The notes under the pieces are model-generated. The model saw only the letters and a list, made by a program, of their open reading frames with translations, was not told where the DNA came from and did not search any database. Made by a program: the position numbers and the translations under genes. This document shows positions 24,901 to 39,900 of a stretch of 64,000 nt of DNA, piece after piece. Position 1 is the first letter of the stretch, and each line of letters opens with the position of its first letter. Origin of the DNA: Sceloporus undulatus (taxonomy: Eukaryota; Chordata; Lepidosauria; Squamata; Phrynosomatidae); contig NC_056527.1 in assembly GCF_019175285.1 (NCBI RefSeq), forward strand, positions 14,423,586 to 14,487,585, read 5' to 3'.

Positions 24901-27900
24901 CACTAAGAGAATGAATATCAAAGTAACAAAGTCCATGCATTAAGTTCTTACCAGAGATGGATCAAGATAGCTGTGTGTTGTTGACCAAGTCTGTGGGGCA
25001 ATTAAACTGTACAGTGGAAACTGCTGTTGTGGGCTATATACTGGAGGTAAATAAAATGATGTTGTATAACGCTGCTGTGTGTAAATGTTCATGTCCAGAG
25101 GTCTGTATCCATTCTTTGGCAAAAATGTATTTATAGCTATAGCCTTTGCTTTTATTCTCGCCTAAAAGACATAAGAACATTTTCTTAGATTGTACCTAAA
25201 GGATTTCCCCGAAAGTATTAGAGCTAGTGCTAAAAATCAAAGTAAGACTTTTACCTTAATTGGTTTTCCTTGAAACGTTTTAACTTCCTCTCTAAGGTAC
25301 CTATATGCCTTTAAAAGTAAGAGGAAAGTAAGATTGGCACAGTAGCAACAACTCTTCTGTATTTAAGAAAAACACTCAAGTACAATTATTCAGGTTTATA
25401 ATGCATTATAGCCAGGTCTCCAAAACATGGACATCAACTTTTATGTTTAATGTAATTCTTCTTACTTAGGATAGTTTAAAACAAGTTAAAAGCTAGTTAA
25501 ACCATTTGTATGCTCAACTTTGGATGAAATCAATTAGGCCCCTTTTGTAAGCCACCCTGAATCCCAAACTGGGGGAAAGGTGGGATGGATGGATGGATGA
25601 TGATATGTTCTTGTCTGCAGCCTACCTGCTGCATTTTGTACAAGCTGAAGCATCCAAGCTGTCTTCAAGCTGGCAGCAGAATGCATTGCAGTAGACTAGT
25701 TAGAAAGGTCCAAGTGCCTGGACGATTGTGGCTATGTTATCCTGTCCAGGGGATTTCAGAACATAACAGATTCCAGAACAGTCAAAGCTGGCCCAAACAC
25801 TCTATGTCCAACTGTGTTTCCTCTGAAATTAAGCATGGGTCCAAATCCAAGTGTTAGTCCCACTGGTGACCATCCTGCATTGGGTGTCACCTGGTGTGGG
25901 GGGCAGGGCATGCTCCCTCCCCCATGCTGCCCTTCCTTTTCCTTGGGGGGAGTGTGCTTGGGTATGGTGTGGGAGGGCCAACCGAGTGTCATACGGTGCG
26001 GGCAACACCACAACACCCCTCTAGTGACACCACCGGTCCCACTGAAGTTTATTAAATGCAAATATTAAGTGTTGACAATTGATTTAATGGATCTAATCTA
26101 ATGGAGACTAGCAATTGGATTTAGGCTGTAGAAAACATTTTGTTGTTAACTATTAACATTGAAATTGTACAGAACAATGTGACATCTACTTGACATTTAG
26201 TATTTTGTATTCTCTATGTAAATCATGTACTATGTAGCAACATTTCAGTGACGCTCTGTTCACACTATTTCAGCCAAGACTGACCTGAAAGAAGTTCTGA
26301 AGAAAGGTAATGGTTAACATTTACCTGTTGTGCATCAGCTTCAGACTCAAATGTAATAAACCAGTTGTCATTATAGGCAAATTCACAGTTGATGAACTTA
26401 GGCAAGTTATCTCCCTTGAACAGTGCTTCAACTTCCTAAGGAAATAGAATGGGGTGGATGTGGAAGAGCAAATTAACAAGTGCAACTAAAGTACTGCTGG
26501 GTCATGAAAATGGATATACAGCTGGGGCTGTACAAGCTGCACCAATGTACAAGATACTTACTTCAATAGGAGTAGATTCAGGTACTTCTCGTAAAATTAC
26601 AATGCAGCGATTCTGGTTTGGCCTGACTTTTTCACCCTTCTCATCCACTTGGACTAAAGGCAATGCTGAGAGAATATACAACATATACAACATGGTTGGC
26701 TTAGATAAAAAACGAGATAACAGATTTTATATTAAATCTGTCATCCTGAAAATACAATTAACAGGATGTTCTTAATTCTACAAACTGTTAACTTAGGAGC
26801 TCGACAGACTGCCCCAAAGGGGTAGCCAGCAGCTGCCCCTTTTCGCGTCAGATTGGAGCCGCAGCAACTGCACGCTGCACCCCCAATCCTACCTTTCCAG
26901 AGTGTGAAAAGGAGCCGCAAAAAGCAGCTCCTTTTTTGCGCCCTGGAAAGGGTGCCATAGCTGTGGCAGCACAGCTGTGTGGCACTCCGTGTGGCGTCCA
27001 TACTACATATTTTAAATTAGGAAAAAATCTCTTGAACAGTTTATGTAATCTGTTTGGTTTGTATAATGTTTATCTTTCTCTTAGTGAAAAAAAACTCCTG
27101 GTATGCTCTTGGAATCAGTCAGCTCTGATATGGCATGTTTTTCTACACTGGAAAGGAAATGTTGTATGGCCAGACACTATTCTTTACCAACATAAAAAGA
27201 GCTAAATTAATAGAAGTGGTTGTTAAGCATTATATTTGTCATATCCCTCACACAGATGATTTCTGTCTTCGCAAAAACAGGCTCTATCCATGGTGCAAAA
27301 ACATCAGTTTTAATAAATATAATCATGAAACTGCTAGATAAGAATTCCAGATGTAAGTTTGGGATCATTTGAAAACAATCCCAAAGAAAAGATAATTTGA
27401 AGCCAAACCCAAAGAAGGACCATCTAAATGTAGCAGTAATAAAATACTGTAAAACAAATACCGAAGCATTGCTATCAACAAATGAACAATACACATGCCA
27501 GCCATGAAAGCCTTCAACTTCACAGATACCGAAGTGTTTTAGGTCTGTTGTAGTATTGCATACTCTTAAGTTTCTAGTAGCAGTCTGGGCTGCATACTTC
27601 AATCCTACACCCTCCCTGCCCACATTGTGAGGGAAAATATACAAATGAGCTTTAATGTATTCAACTTAACATGGTTAGAGAGCTTCATGTGTCTAAAAGC
27701 CCTATCTTACCAGTGTCTCAGGATAAATCAGGTCTCCTTCTACACTTATAATAAATAATGTGCAGCCTTGGTTGCTTCTATAAGGTTATAATACATAACA
27801 TCTGAATAAGGTTATAGGGAAACTCAATACTACCATTGTGAATACTGGTAGAGGGAATGTATCTAATGAGTCATTTGTATTATACAGAGGATTAGCTAGT

Positions 27901-30900
27901 GGTTTTATTACATTCACATTTCAAAAATATGATTAATTTACAGTAGGTCCAAAAATGGATGATTTGAAATTAAGCTACTGAAGGTCTTTTTAAAAAAAAA
28001 AAAAAAAGATATCTTACACACACATTGTTAAGAGTCTAACCCCCATTCCCAAGTGAAAAGGTTATTTCATACAATAACATTTAACAACTCATGTATAAAT
28101 CAGAGAGATATGCTTTACCAGTTACTTACATCTCAGTACTTCAACAATCAAATCCAAATCAGTACTCAGTTTCTTGACGTGATCGAGGTTAGCTACTGTC
28201 ATTATTGGCACATACTGATCACTGTCCATCTGAGATATAAGGTACATGTCACTGGCAAGATTTTCTCTGTTGAAGGAAAAAAAAGAGAAGCCTTCACTGA
28301 AATATTTTCATGATATAATTCATAAGCATATCTGTGTTGCATTTGCCTTCATGGGCCTAATTCATATGGGGGAATCATATGGGGAACCAGTAAAGTACCT
28401 TGGAACACCTCCCCAAATTCGTCAGAAACAAACAAACAAACCAAAACACACTACCTGCAGTTTCAATCATAGAAACATAGGCCTGTTACAGACTGCCAAA
28501 ATAAAGCTGCTTCGGGTCTCTTTGGAGGTATGCTATTTAAATGATGCATGGGTCCTAAAAGTCCAGAGGTCGCGCCAAAGCCACACTCCATTCCTAAGCA
28601 CTGGAGTGCAGCTTTGGTGCAGCTTCTGGATTCTTAGGATGCATGCATCATTTAAACAGCATACCTCCAAAGAGACCCAAAGCAGCTTTATTTTGGCAGT
28701 CTGTAATTGGCCATAGTTTTAGCATTAAAAGATACAGATTGTGGTGGTTCCTGACCTCAAACAGACCCAAAGTATTAAAAACTATTGGTTGAATGTGATG
28801 TCACTTCTGATGTGTCAAAATGGTGGCATGACCAGTTGAAAGGCTCTTTAACGCCTAGCACACGGCCAGCAACGGCCTAAATCTGATTGCTAGTCTCAAC
28901 TAAAGCAGACCCTTTAAACCAATTTGCTGAACAGTAAAACTATTCTTATGAACCCCATTACATCAACCAGCCTACTAAAACTGAGACTAGCAACTGAATT
29001 TCATACAATTATAGGACTATAGAGCTGAAAGAGACTCCATAATATAACTCCAAAACAGATGTTACATAATACTTCCTTTATTGCCAAAGTTACACTGAAA
29101 CATTCTTGAGTTTACTTCTGGAGTGTGGCCAAACAGGACCTTACAACATGACCACTAAAATGAATGCAGTCCACTGTCAGGTGTATTTAGAACTGCTTTA
29201 TAGCCCCAGGCAGACAGAAGAAGCACATATGAGGAAACAAACATGGTTAGGCCTCCATATGCAGCTGATTGTCCATACTTAGCTTTATTGGTGACAGGCC
29301 CTAAAGGCCTTGTGAGGCCTAGCGTTGACAGCATATGACCTCCATTAAATGATTAAATGACAAATAAGGAATGTGGAGGGATTATTTTAAAATAATAAGC
29401 TGTTCTCAGATAGACTTTAAGACTGGCTACTACTGTACATTTAATGATAAAATTAAAGTACTAAAATATTTCCTTCTGTTGCAGATAATAGGCCACAATT
29501 ATCTTAAGCCTATTTTCGGTGGTTACTGTTTTGCAAAATAAATAAATAATTCTTTGCACAGAAACATAACACATGTGACTATCTAAGAGACCAGCACCTT
29601 CTAAAACTGTTTTATTCTTATAAGCTTTAGTGTCAAGATAAGGGAAATGAAAGCAAATTAAAAATTTAGCTACTAAGCAAAACCCATTTCCTATAGTAAT
29701 TTCATTTCTATCTAAACTTCAGAATTTCAAAATATCAACCTGCTGGGTTTGCCCTTGTCCAATCATGAATTTCCAAGGAGCCAAAATGCCATAGTTCCCT
29801 ACTACGCTAATATTTAACATCATGGTAAAAATAAATAATTTCCCATCTTGTCAATAGCAAGTAAAGCAGCCGTGTGCACTATTGGACAATAGCTACCTTA
29901 CACTTACCTAGATAAACAAAACTCCAGTGTTTTCTTAAGCACTTCTCGCAAATCTTCCTGACCTTCTGGCTGCAGCTGTTCTTTACCTCCTGGAAGTGGA
30001 AAATATGAAACCAACCCCAAGAAGAAATATACATTTTTCATAAAAGTAGCCCCCTTCATATCAAAACTTTCACATCATTTAGCCCACAGCCAATTAAACT
30101 GCTGTTGTCGTTATTCTGTGCTTTCAAAGCATTTCTGAGTTATGGAGACCTTATCACAAGGTTTTTCTGGAGCTGAGAGTGTGTGACTCAGCTAAGGTCA
30201 CCCAGTAAGTTTCCATGGCTGAGCAAGGAATCAAACCCAGATTTCCAGAGTCGTAGTCCAAAGCTCAAACCACTATACCATGTTGGTTACATTGCCATTG
30301 GGACTTTTTCATATGAACCCTGGCTACAGAAAGTAATCTTGCTTATGAAATTGGCAGAAACATCAAAGGCACTCAGAAAAACCCAGGATTGCTAGATGTT
30401 ATAGCAATCTGCATGCTCACTCCCAATTATACTGACAAACCATTAGAAAACAAGAGTTGACTACTTAGAGAACTGAACTGTCAAGAAACCATGGGATTGA
30501 TTTCACAATCAATACATATACATACTCTGAAATATCAGTCTTGATTTGTTTCTAGTAGTGACAAAGCATACAGACTACGGTATGCAAATATTTGAATAGG
30601 GCTTGGTTGTAAGTATCTGGAAGCAGCCAAGAGGGCCTCAAGTATTCTATTATTCTGCCTTGCTGTGCACACCTTTTGCATATTCACTGTACCGATTGTG
30701 ATTTTTATGTTTTAAATATGTTATGGCAAAGAAAGGAACTGTAACAAGTACACAAGACCATAACATATTTGTCAACTATTAACTACTGCAATGGTTTTTC
30801 AGATAAATATTAAGCTGATTCTTTTGCAAGGGTTTTGTTTGTTGTTTTTGAGTGCCTTCAAGTCATTTCCAACTTATGGAGATCCTAAGGTGAACCTATC

Positions 30901-33900
30901 ATGGGGTTTTCTTGGCAAGATTTGTTCAGAGGAGGTTTGTCATTGTCTTTCTCTGTGGTTGAGAGAGTTTGACTTGCCCAAGGTCACCCAATGGGTTTCA
31001 TGGCTGACCTGGGAATCGAACCCTTGTCTCCAGAGTTGCAGTCCAACCCTCAAACCATTACACCATGTTGGCTCCTGTTTTTTTAAGGGTTAGGTATGAT
31101 TTGGTAGGAGAATAATGAAAATTCTTGCAATCAAATATTAGAATTTATAAATTGAAATGGAAGAATTTTAGTACAATGTGTTAAACAAAAGTTTGGGGTC
31201 GTATTAAGACATAAGAGCACTGGAAAGCCATAGACTGATTCTTCTGTATTATAGAATTGTAGAAACTGTCCTAGAAAGAATCTAGATTTGAGGTCAAATT
31301 TGAGGTCAAAACTAACAATCCAAGAATTGTATTTGAAAAACTTATAACACAATCTTATGTCTACTCAGAAGCAAATCTGAGTTCAGTGAAGCAAACTCTC
31401 ACGTATGCGTACATAGGATAGCACCCTCAAGAGCTCTTTGACAGCAGATTGTTAGAAAAATCTTCCAAATTAGGGGAAATATAGAAAAGAACTTGTATTT
31501 TACAGGACACATCCATTATCAGCAACGTACATTAACATGGACAAAACAGCTATTATTTCAGTTGATTTGTAAGAAAGCATGAAAAAGTAAGTTTCCTCAT
31601 ATTCACAATTAGAAGGCTACTACATGACCTGGAAGCTTTCTTAAAAGCTGTTCCTACTAAAAACATTTTCTAAACGTTTTCTGTAACACTGGAACGTAGA
31701 CACACACATCTTCAAACTCCTCCACCCATGTAAGTAGAGTGATTGACTCTTTAACCTTAAGAATATTCAAACTTTAGAGTTTGAGAACCTAAAGCACTGA
31801 AGTCAAGGAAGTGGATTAGCCACAGAAACTTTACTGTTATAAAGTCTACTGAATTTCACTGCTATGAAATGGTCCTTAAATGGTCCCCAGCTGTACTCTC
31901 TGTGGTTAGGGATGCTGCTTAGTTTCATAATGCCTTCTATTCTGAGAGGAGATACTGAGCTTCTCAAATTTTAGTATTAAAATTCAGGAAGTGTTATACC
32001 ACCATCTGGCCAGTTAATATCTATCTTCCATATATTGTATAAAAATGTTAAGAGCTGGACATATATTGTTCTTGTGTTCACATTGTGCAAGTCAAGTATT
32101 TGGCACTTGGTCCAGAATTCATTATGCTGAGCATCTCACATTTTAAAAAATCTAGAACACACACACACCCTGGTCATTAGGGCATACAAAAAAATTTCAA
32201 ACAGTAGGCCATAACCAGTTTGAATCTGAAGGAGGAGGATATTAAAATAAAGTATGGAGAGCAGGAATTTTCATTATAGAATTAAAACCAGTAATGTAAT
32301 AAATTATGCTAAGTCACAACCTCTGAACTTCATATAAACACTGATTCATGCAGAAAAGACTTCTGGTAACAGACTGGTTTCTATCCAAGTATGCTGACAG
32401 GCTACTTAACAACCATGTTGGAAGCCTTTTCTGACTGATGAGTATGATAAAATTCTTCAAATAAACAAAATACTGGTTGAGTATTAACTTAGGTTTAGAC
32501 AGAGTTGTTTATGCCAGCATTTCACTGACCTGAATTTGTTGTTCAACACAGTCTGCTAATGAAGCAGCCATACAAACAATGCAAAGTTCGCCATATACCC
32601 AGTACAAGTAGTAATTTCTAGATGAGCCAGACCTAGTCTTACTCCACAAGTATGCTGGAAGAATTGCCACATTAACTGGAACATGGTATTTCAGACCATA
32701 TATTAATGATTCCATAAACATGACAGTTGTTACTAGCCAGGAATTTTGAAAGCAATGGCTATAATTCAATGTTCTTCAAGTAATTTATGTTGTTCAGGTA
32801 ACTTACATTACTATTTTTATAGGTTCCTGACACATAGGTGTTAAGTTTAAACATGAAGGCAATATAAAGTTGGGGGGGGGGGGGAAACAATTCTACAGAC
32901 AATGAATTTATCTGAAGATCATTTTCTTACCTGTCTGAGTGTTTTCATGCATAGAATCATACTCTGAATGCTCTAAAGCCAAAGGGTTCATCTCTGTTTG
33001 GTCTGATAATGGAGCTGTTAGTGATGATTCTTGCAGTTCTGTTAACGATTCATTCTGGTGCTTTTTGTCCCCATCACCGTTGGCCTCCAGCCCTACCGAG
33101 AAAACTAAAAGAGTTACTAATCAAATTCTTCATTTGTTCTGAACTAGACAGGAAAAACTTTGTATTCCGAGTAACTGCCAGAAGGATAACTAGGCTTGTT
33201 TTTTGCATAGATTTAAAATAAACTAGCAGAGAAGCAGGAAGGATAACCTTGAATAGATTCATCAAATTATAGGTGGCTATGCCTGCATTAATTTTACTGT
33301 GAAAAATAAAATTAGTCATACTCGTTATACTTAGAGAAGACTCATGGAAATAAATGGGACTTATGACTAACTTAATTTCCATTGAAACCAATCAAAATTC
33401 CTGTTTAAAAAATTGCTGTTCATACCTTCTTTGCAGGAATCTGGCGGATGATCTGATATTTCTTCCCAGTTTTTGCTCACACCACCATCAGTAGCACCAC
33501 TTGCTTCCACATGTACCATATGATTCCCCCATACTTTTGCATTAGGATTTAATTCAGAAACCTTGGCTGACTCCTAGAAAACAGAATTACACTTTGTGGA
33601 TTAGCATTTGGAACAGAAGAATGTTTTTAAAAGAAAGCAACAGTAACTCCATGTTCTTAAAACAGGTCATTTGTTATGTATTTTACCAACTGTTTCCCCA
33701 TGAACGTAGACATCAAGGGTCCATCATGAATGTATCAATGTTCCAAAACATATTGCAGGAATAATCCAGTTTGAGACTGCTTAAACTGCCCTGGCTCAAT
33801 GCTAGGGAATTCTGGGAACTGCACTTTTGTAAGACATTTAGCCTTCTTTGTTAGAGAGCTCTGGTGCCACAATAAAGCACAATTCCCAGAATTCTCTAGC

Positions 33901-36900
33901 ACTGAGCCAGGGCAGTTAAAGCAGTCTCAAATTGTTATTACTTCTGCACTGTGTTTTTGGACTATGGAGGTACAAGATATACCCACTACTGGTTCTTTAA
34001 AAAGCACCTTATTATGAAGATGTTATCCTAACTTAATTGCTGAGAAAAATCATCTGCATATGTGTACATCTTGAAATGATTCAATAAAACTGAATCCCAA
34101 CTTGATCTTCTGGTCACATGCAGAGGCGATTTCCACTGACTCTGCTTCAGTATCTTGTCTCGGTACCACCACTAAGCATCTCCAATCCCTACAAGATGTC
34201 TTTTCTGTTCACGTGTACCAGGGCTTTCTACTGAACACCCTTCAACAGCATTCCTAAGGGGGCACAACCAACCTTTGTACTTGTTTTCAGAAGGCATACT
34301 GCGAATGAAAACATGGGAAGGTTCTGCTTCACTTGTGGCAGGGAAGGTAGAATTTATGGTTTTATATTTATGACTGAATTTATATCTTTTTTTCTCTTCT
34401 AAATGGATATAGTTATAATGACAACTCTACAACAGTGGTACAAAGATAAGAATAAAACATATTGAAGAAAATAACAGGCAGCAGTAAAAACTGACAGCAT
34501 ATTAAAGGCAAAAGGAAAATTTAATTATCAAGAAGACCAGTAGCTAATGTTAAGTATCATCCTTTCAATAGTCCTGTAAAAGTATGTTAAAATTTATTCA
34601 CACATTGAATGGGGAAAGGAGTCGGAAGTGACTAAAGCTGCCTATAATCCAAGAAGACCATGGCTAATGGAAGATTGGAACCACGGACCTCTAACCTCAT
34701 GTTACAGCATTCTTACTATGTGGATTTAAGTTCCACACTGAATTGGAATTTTAAAGTAATGTATTTGGGATGTGTGTCTACGAAAGGAACAAAAACTTAG
34801 AGGATGTTATATATAAATTTTTCTTTGAACAGACACAAAATTGTTTGTAGCTTACATTCCTGGCCACAAAGACCTATTTTTAAAGCTTATTATTTCATTA
34901 ATCTGGAGTATTTGCAGCACTTGTTAGTTTATTTATTTAATTTATATCCTACCTTTTCCCTTGCACAAGACCCAAGGCAACACATGTCCCATATTAGTTG
35001 TTGTTCTGTACCTTGAAGTCATTTTCGATTTATCACAACCCTGAAGCAAATCTATCATGGAGTTTTCTCTGCAAGATTTGCTCGAATGGGTGGGGAGTGT
35101 GACTTGTGCAAGGTTACCCAGTGGGCTTCCATGGCTGAAAAGAGATTTAAACCGTGGTCCCCCAAAAATCGAGCCCCACATTCAAACCACTATACTATGC
35201 TGATTCTTCTATGTCCCAAATACATTGCTTTAAATTTCCTTTGGTATGTAATTTCAAATAGTAAGAGTGTTGTAACACTCTGTAGCTCCCTAAGGTGACC
35301 CTGCTTAGCTACCAGAGAAGTTGAAATATCCCACACAGCAAAAGCCAACAGTGTCCATGCTTAGGCTGCACTGGGTTTGTGATGATGTTGCTTTGAGAGG
35401 TGGTGAGCATGAAACAGACAGGTGTGTGCCTATGTGTGCACACACACATTGACTATTGGCAGAAAGACCCCATTGCTGTGCATTGAAACCACCAGCAATT
35501 GGATATTTAGAACACATTTACATATTAGACTTTTCTAAGATTCAACATAGTATAACTTAAGTGGGTGTGCTATATACTGTAGCTATTGCAAACCATGTTT
35601 TACGATCTAATAACTACTGTATATAGCTGTGAGAAAATTGGCCTATTTACTGTATTCCCTTAAAGAATTCAGGCCTGAACTGCACTGGAATCTTTGGCCT
35701 TAAAGGCCAGCTTGGAGGCGGAGCATAGCAACCACATAACACACGCCCCAGCTCCGTCCCCACGGTGGTGTGATGTTACACACCTCACCACATGGCGCTC
35801 CTCTGGTCTGAGCCTGCTATAAAGGTGCGGCACCACTTTTTACAGCTCTTTTTTGCACCTGACAAAGGCCAGATTGGGGATCACAGCGTGTGGCTGCCAT
35901 GGTCCCGATCTGGCTGTAAAAGGGTCTCTCAGAACTAATGACTAAGGAAACCATTATGCAGTAGGTTTTTAAACAACAACAGTTTTTATGTCACAAGTAC
36001 ACCATACTTGAGCACAAATGTAAATAAGCTCCACCAAACCTTCAGATTCTCACAACAATGCTACATCTTATAGCATTATTTCAGGAGCATAATAATAGTG
36101 GCTTATCATCTAAAGGGTTATGTTGTTGCTGTCACTGGTAGCAACAAAAAGTACAAAAGGTCAGCAAAGAGAATTAAGAGAAGCTGCAGACACTATCTAG
36201 CTGTCAATGGTAAATGTGCCTTGAAAACTGTGGGGAAAAAATGCCTCTCCAAACAACGAAATATCCAACTTGGAAATGAGGCAGCACATCTATAGGGCTA
36301 TTTTGCATCTGCTCAAGATCAAGACAATTACTATAATGTCAGTAGAGCAATAACTGCCTAAAGACATTGGTAGAAAAGGTAGTCATATAACCTGGATATG
36401 CAGAAGCCTATGTGTGCCTAGTCAAAAGCAAATTCATGATAATTCAGTCAGACATACTATGTGTGCACAGGATGCTTAAGGCTGAACTACCAGTGTACAG
36501 AATTTTAATGTACTACTGCACAGTTTGAGGAATTGTCTTAGGAAAATTGCTTATTACACTATCCATAACACATCAATAACTTTGAATTGGATAGTTTGGG
36601 GGACGTACATCTCTGGCAGATGCCATGTGATGTGTGTGTTTGTGTATCTATACTGTTCTGTGACAAAGAGTATGCTGTCAGTAGGAATAAAGTCACAGGT
36701 CCAGAATGGAAGAAAACTTTCTCAAATTTAAAGCACTGCTGGGAAGAATCTCCAACATTGGCCGGTTACACACCGGCACTTGGGACATCCGCAGGACGTC
36801 CCATTTTAAAAAAGGGGCGTCTCTTCTAGACGCCCCTGGGTCTAATATGGACTCTGTCCGTACAATATGGCGCCAGCTGTTCCACATGGCCGACGCCATC

Positions 36901-39900
36901 TTTACGTATCGGACGCATAGCGTCTGAACGTGTCACGGCACCTTGCGATGTCATAGAGGCGCCGCAAGAAGGAGCTCCATTTTGGAGCTCCTTTTTTGCT
37001 CCGCGCGGGAGCCGCACGGTGTGGCTGCTACAGCTCCCACACGGAGCATGCGGCGGCGGTCTATAACCCGCCATAGTTTGGAGCTGGATCTAGGAAAAAG
37101 GCAAGCAGAATTCCACCTGTGCAGCTATTCTTTTTTCTCCCTAATTTCCCCCTCTCCTGCTCTCCAGTGTTACTCGCTGCATCATTTCAGACAATTTATG
37201 AAACCAAAAACCACAGACTGGATTTTTTAAAATTCCTCATGAATCAAATTACGATTGCAAAATACTTACACAATCTCCATCTCTAGCTTGCCAGCCCCAA
37301 ATATCACTGTTTTGGTGTACTGGCAACTGGTAAGGGTATCTTCCTGTATCCAAAGAAGGAACAGACAGCTCCCCAGCTTGGTTTTGGAGGGGTTCATTTG
37401 CAGTGTATGCATTATCAATTTTGTTAAGAGATGAATTAATCCATAAATATCCCATCAGATATTCCTGATCATCAATGAGGTTTCTGGCTGAGAACAATCT
37501 ACTTAATGGAACAGACTGCCACAGTGGATGCACTGGTCTTAAATCATTCATATCATCTTGACAGTTACTTATATCCATTTTGTGTATATTAGTAGGCTCA
37601 TTTAAAATGTCTGCCATCAGATCTAATACATGCTTTACATTGCCAGGCTCAGATTCTTGGTCATTAATAGTCACAAGAGGAATTTCATATGAAGGAGTAG
37701 CAGCATATTTATCTACCTGCCTAGGGTCAAAGCAAACCCCATCTGCATCTTTACAAGCTTCCATGATGCAAGTCAGACTGACTTCAGGATCTGTTCTAAA
37801 AGCACATTCCATACCAGTTTCTGATTTACATAGACAACTTTCAGGATGAGAGTGCTTTGTGGCTTCCTTTAATATATCTATATACGGAGTTGAAATTCCA
37901 GAAATTAAAGACCTAAAAGGAGATATGGCTTCCGTTGTGTTTTGTTCGGTTAAAGAGTAGTTTTCATGGAGTCTTGGATTCTTCTCACTTGAACTGACAG
38001 ATGCCTTAGCACAACCAACTACTGTTCTAGCATCCCCCTCATCAACAGATGCTGTAAACTCCTCAGTTTTAAATTGGCTACTGAGTCTATGAATTTGCAG
38101 GGTATTTACCGATGCCTCAAATACTTCAGACCTCTTTTCCACATCTGAAGATATACTATTCTCTCTCTTTAGAACATTACTGCTATTTAACATACAAACA
38201 TCAAGAATGAAACCTTCAGAATCAGAGTTTGTTTCAGTTTCACTGCATGTCTTCCTTCCATGCTGTATTTCAAACTTCAATCCAATTACTGGTTCTTCCA
38301 CAGATGTTTTTAATATGTGAGAAGTGGCCCCTGCACTTAGTTCATCTTCCAGTCTATTGAATGTATATTTGTACTGTAGTTTGTACTGTTCATCATTAAA
38401 ATCCATTTCACCTACTTCAGAATGTTTTGAAGAGACAGAACAGCTGTTATCTTCATTAAGTGGACTGGAATATTCATGAGTTTTAATATCATTTTTTGAG
38501 CCTTCACAATGAACTTGAATTTCCGAGCAATCCACCTTTTGGATTCTCTCATGTTCACTTGTATTAAGGGACCCAGAAAACGTATCTCCATTTTTCCATA
38601 ATCCTTCATTCAAACTTCTTGTTTCTGATGGTATGTCATCCATTTGAATATCAATTTGGTTTATACAGCTGCCATCTTCATTTTTGCTAAACTCTGAAAC
38701 ATGAGATACTGCTCCTTCAAAAACCAAACTATTTGAAGTTGAAAATATTTTAATATTGCTGTCTAAAATATTTGCATGGCTGCAGAAAGCTTCAAAATGT
38801 GAAATATCTTCTGGTTTCAAGAGATGCTCTAGATTATCTTGTTTAGAACAGCTGGATGTTTCTCCAGCTTGATAAGCATATATGGTCCCAAATTCATCTT
38901 CATGCCCTGTAAATCTCTGTCTGCTTTCCAACTTTAGATTATTCTCTTGTTCTTCTGTATCACTTTGACTTACAAAGTCAAAATCATAGGTTGTTTTGTA
39001 AAAGTCTGATGTAAACTTTGGATTTCCTAATGACTGTTCTGATTTCCCCCCTGCTGCAATATTTAGATTTCCACTAAATGCAGACGTCAGAGAGCCAGTG
39101 TCACAGTTATTCCCATAATCAAGAGTGGAACTGGATGCACATGACATATGTTTTAATAGTACAGGATACTGCATGTACTTCTCTATGTGCATAGGTGTTG
39201 GAGAATCACTGTTTTCATTAACTGATTCATTCACAAAGATTCTACTACCTAGCATATCCATTTCCTGAGTTCTATTTTGAGGAAGTTCCTCAGCAAGTGC
39301 TCGTGCCCTTAGACCATCTGTTTCTAGATTGTCAGAGTTTAACCTATAGACCCCATTCTGTAAGCCAACAGAAGTTTTTATTTCTGTTTCATTTTCTGGC
39401 ACCAAACTACCTTCTTTTATGTCATAAGATGCATCTTTCAGGATGCTGGTGTCACTTGGCATCTGCACTGGCTTCTCAATTTGGAATTCTTTCATACTTT
39501 CTGAAGGCCTAGTCATACTATACACTTCTTGAACAACTGAATCTTTTATATCTGAAGTAGTGTCACCATGCATGAAGTCTTGTCCTTCTACTAAATCAAT
39601 TCTCACATCGTCATCAACTACACAAATACTGTAGAACTCATTTTTAGTGCTTCTATGATGCCTGTCTATATCAAGATATGCAAAAGCTGAAGCTGCTGTT
39701 TCTGTATCAGTTTTGCTTGAAATTATTACATTGCAATTACTTTTAACAGTAATTGCAGGCTCTACTTCATCTTGCAGTAATAAGCACTCAGGTGGTTTTT
39801 TAGTGTATGTATTTAAGGCTTTGGGGAAGAAACTTCCTTGGCTTAAATCCACTGGCACACATGAAGTGGGTGGACATTCAAATGTACAGCATGGATTTTT

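Larger units (their letters stand above)
15903..33425 (-). other. LARP4B: Introns between the LARP4B coding exons
   Basis: Introns range from 93 bp (25162-25254) to 2.9 kb (29990-32930). All are GT-AG except the GC-AG intron 22629-23864. Most are AT-rich unique sequence; the transposon copies in them are listed separately. The intron 15903-17191 contains a 10-N assembly gap. A 13-G run sits at 32872-32884. I see no other gene in them. Confidence 0.85.
33574..37269 (-). other. LARP4B: Intron between the giant exon and the PAM2w exon
   Basis: Non-coding. It contains one hAT-like MITE, a Bov-B-tailed SINE, an L2 tail and two GC-rich Harbinger-like MITEs. Positions 36090-36300 hold a Lys/Arg-rich 65-codon frame that I do not recognise and do not call a gene. 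The rest is unique AT-rich sequence. Confidence 0.8.

Noticed and set aside
36098-36295. Lys/Arg-rich 65-codon frame resembling a ribosomal-type protein
   Set aside because: No match I recognise, no flanking splice sites and length within chance; left as unannotated intron.
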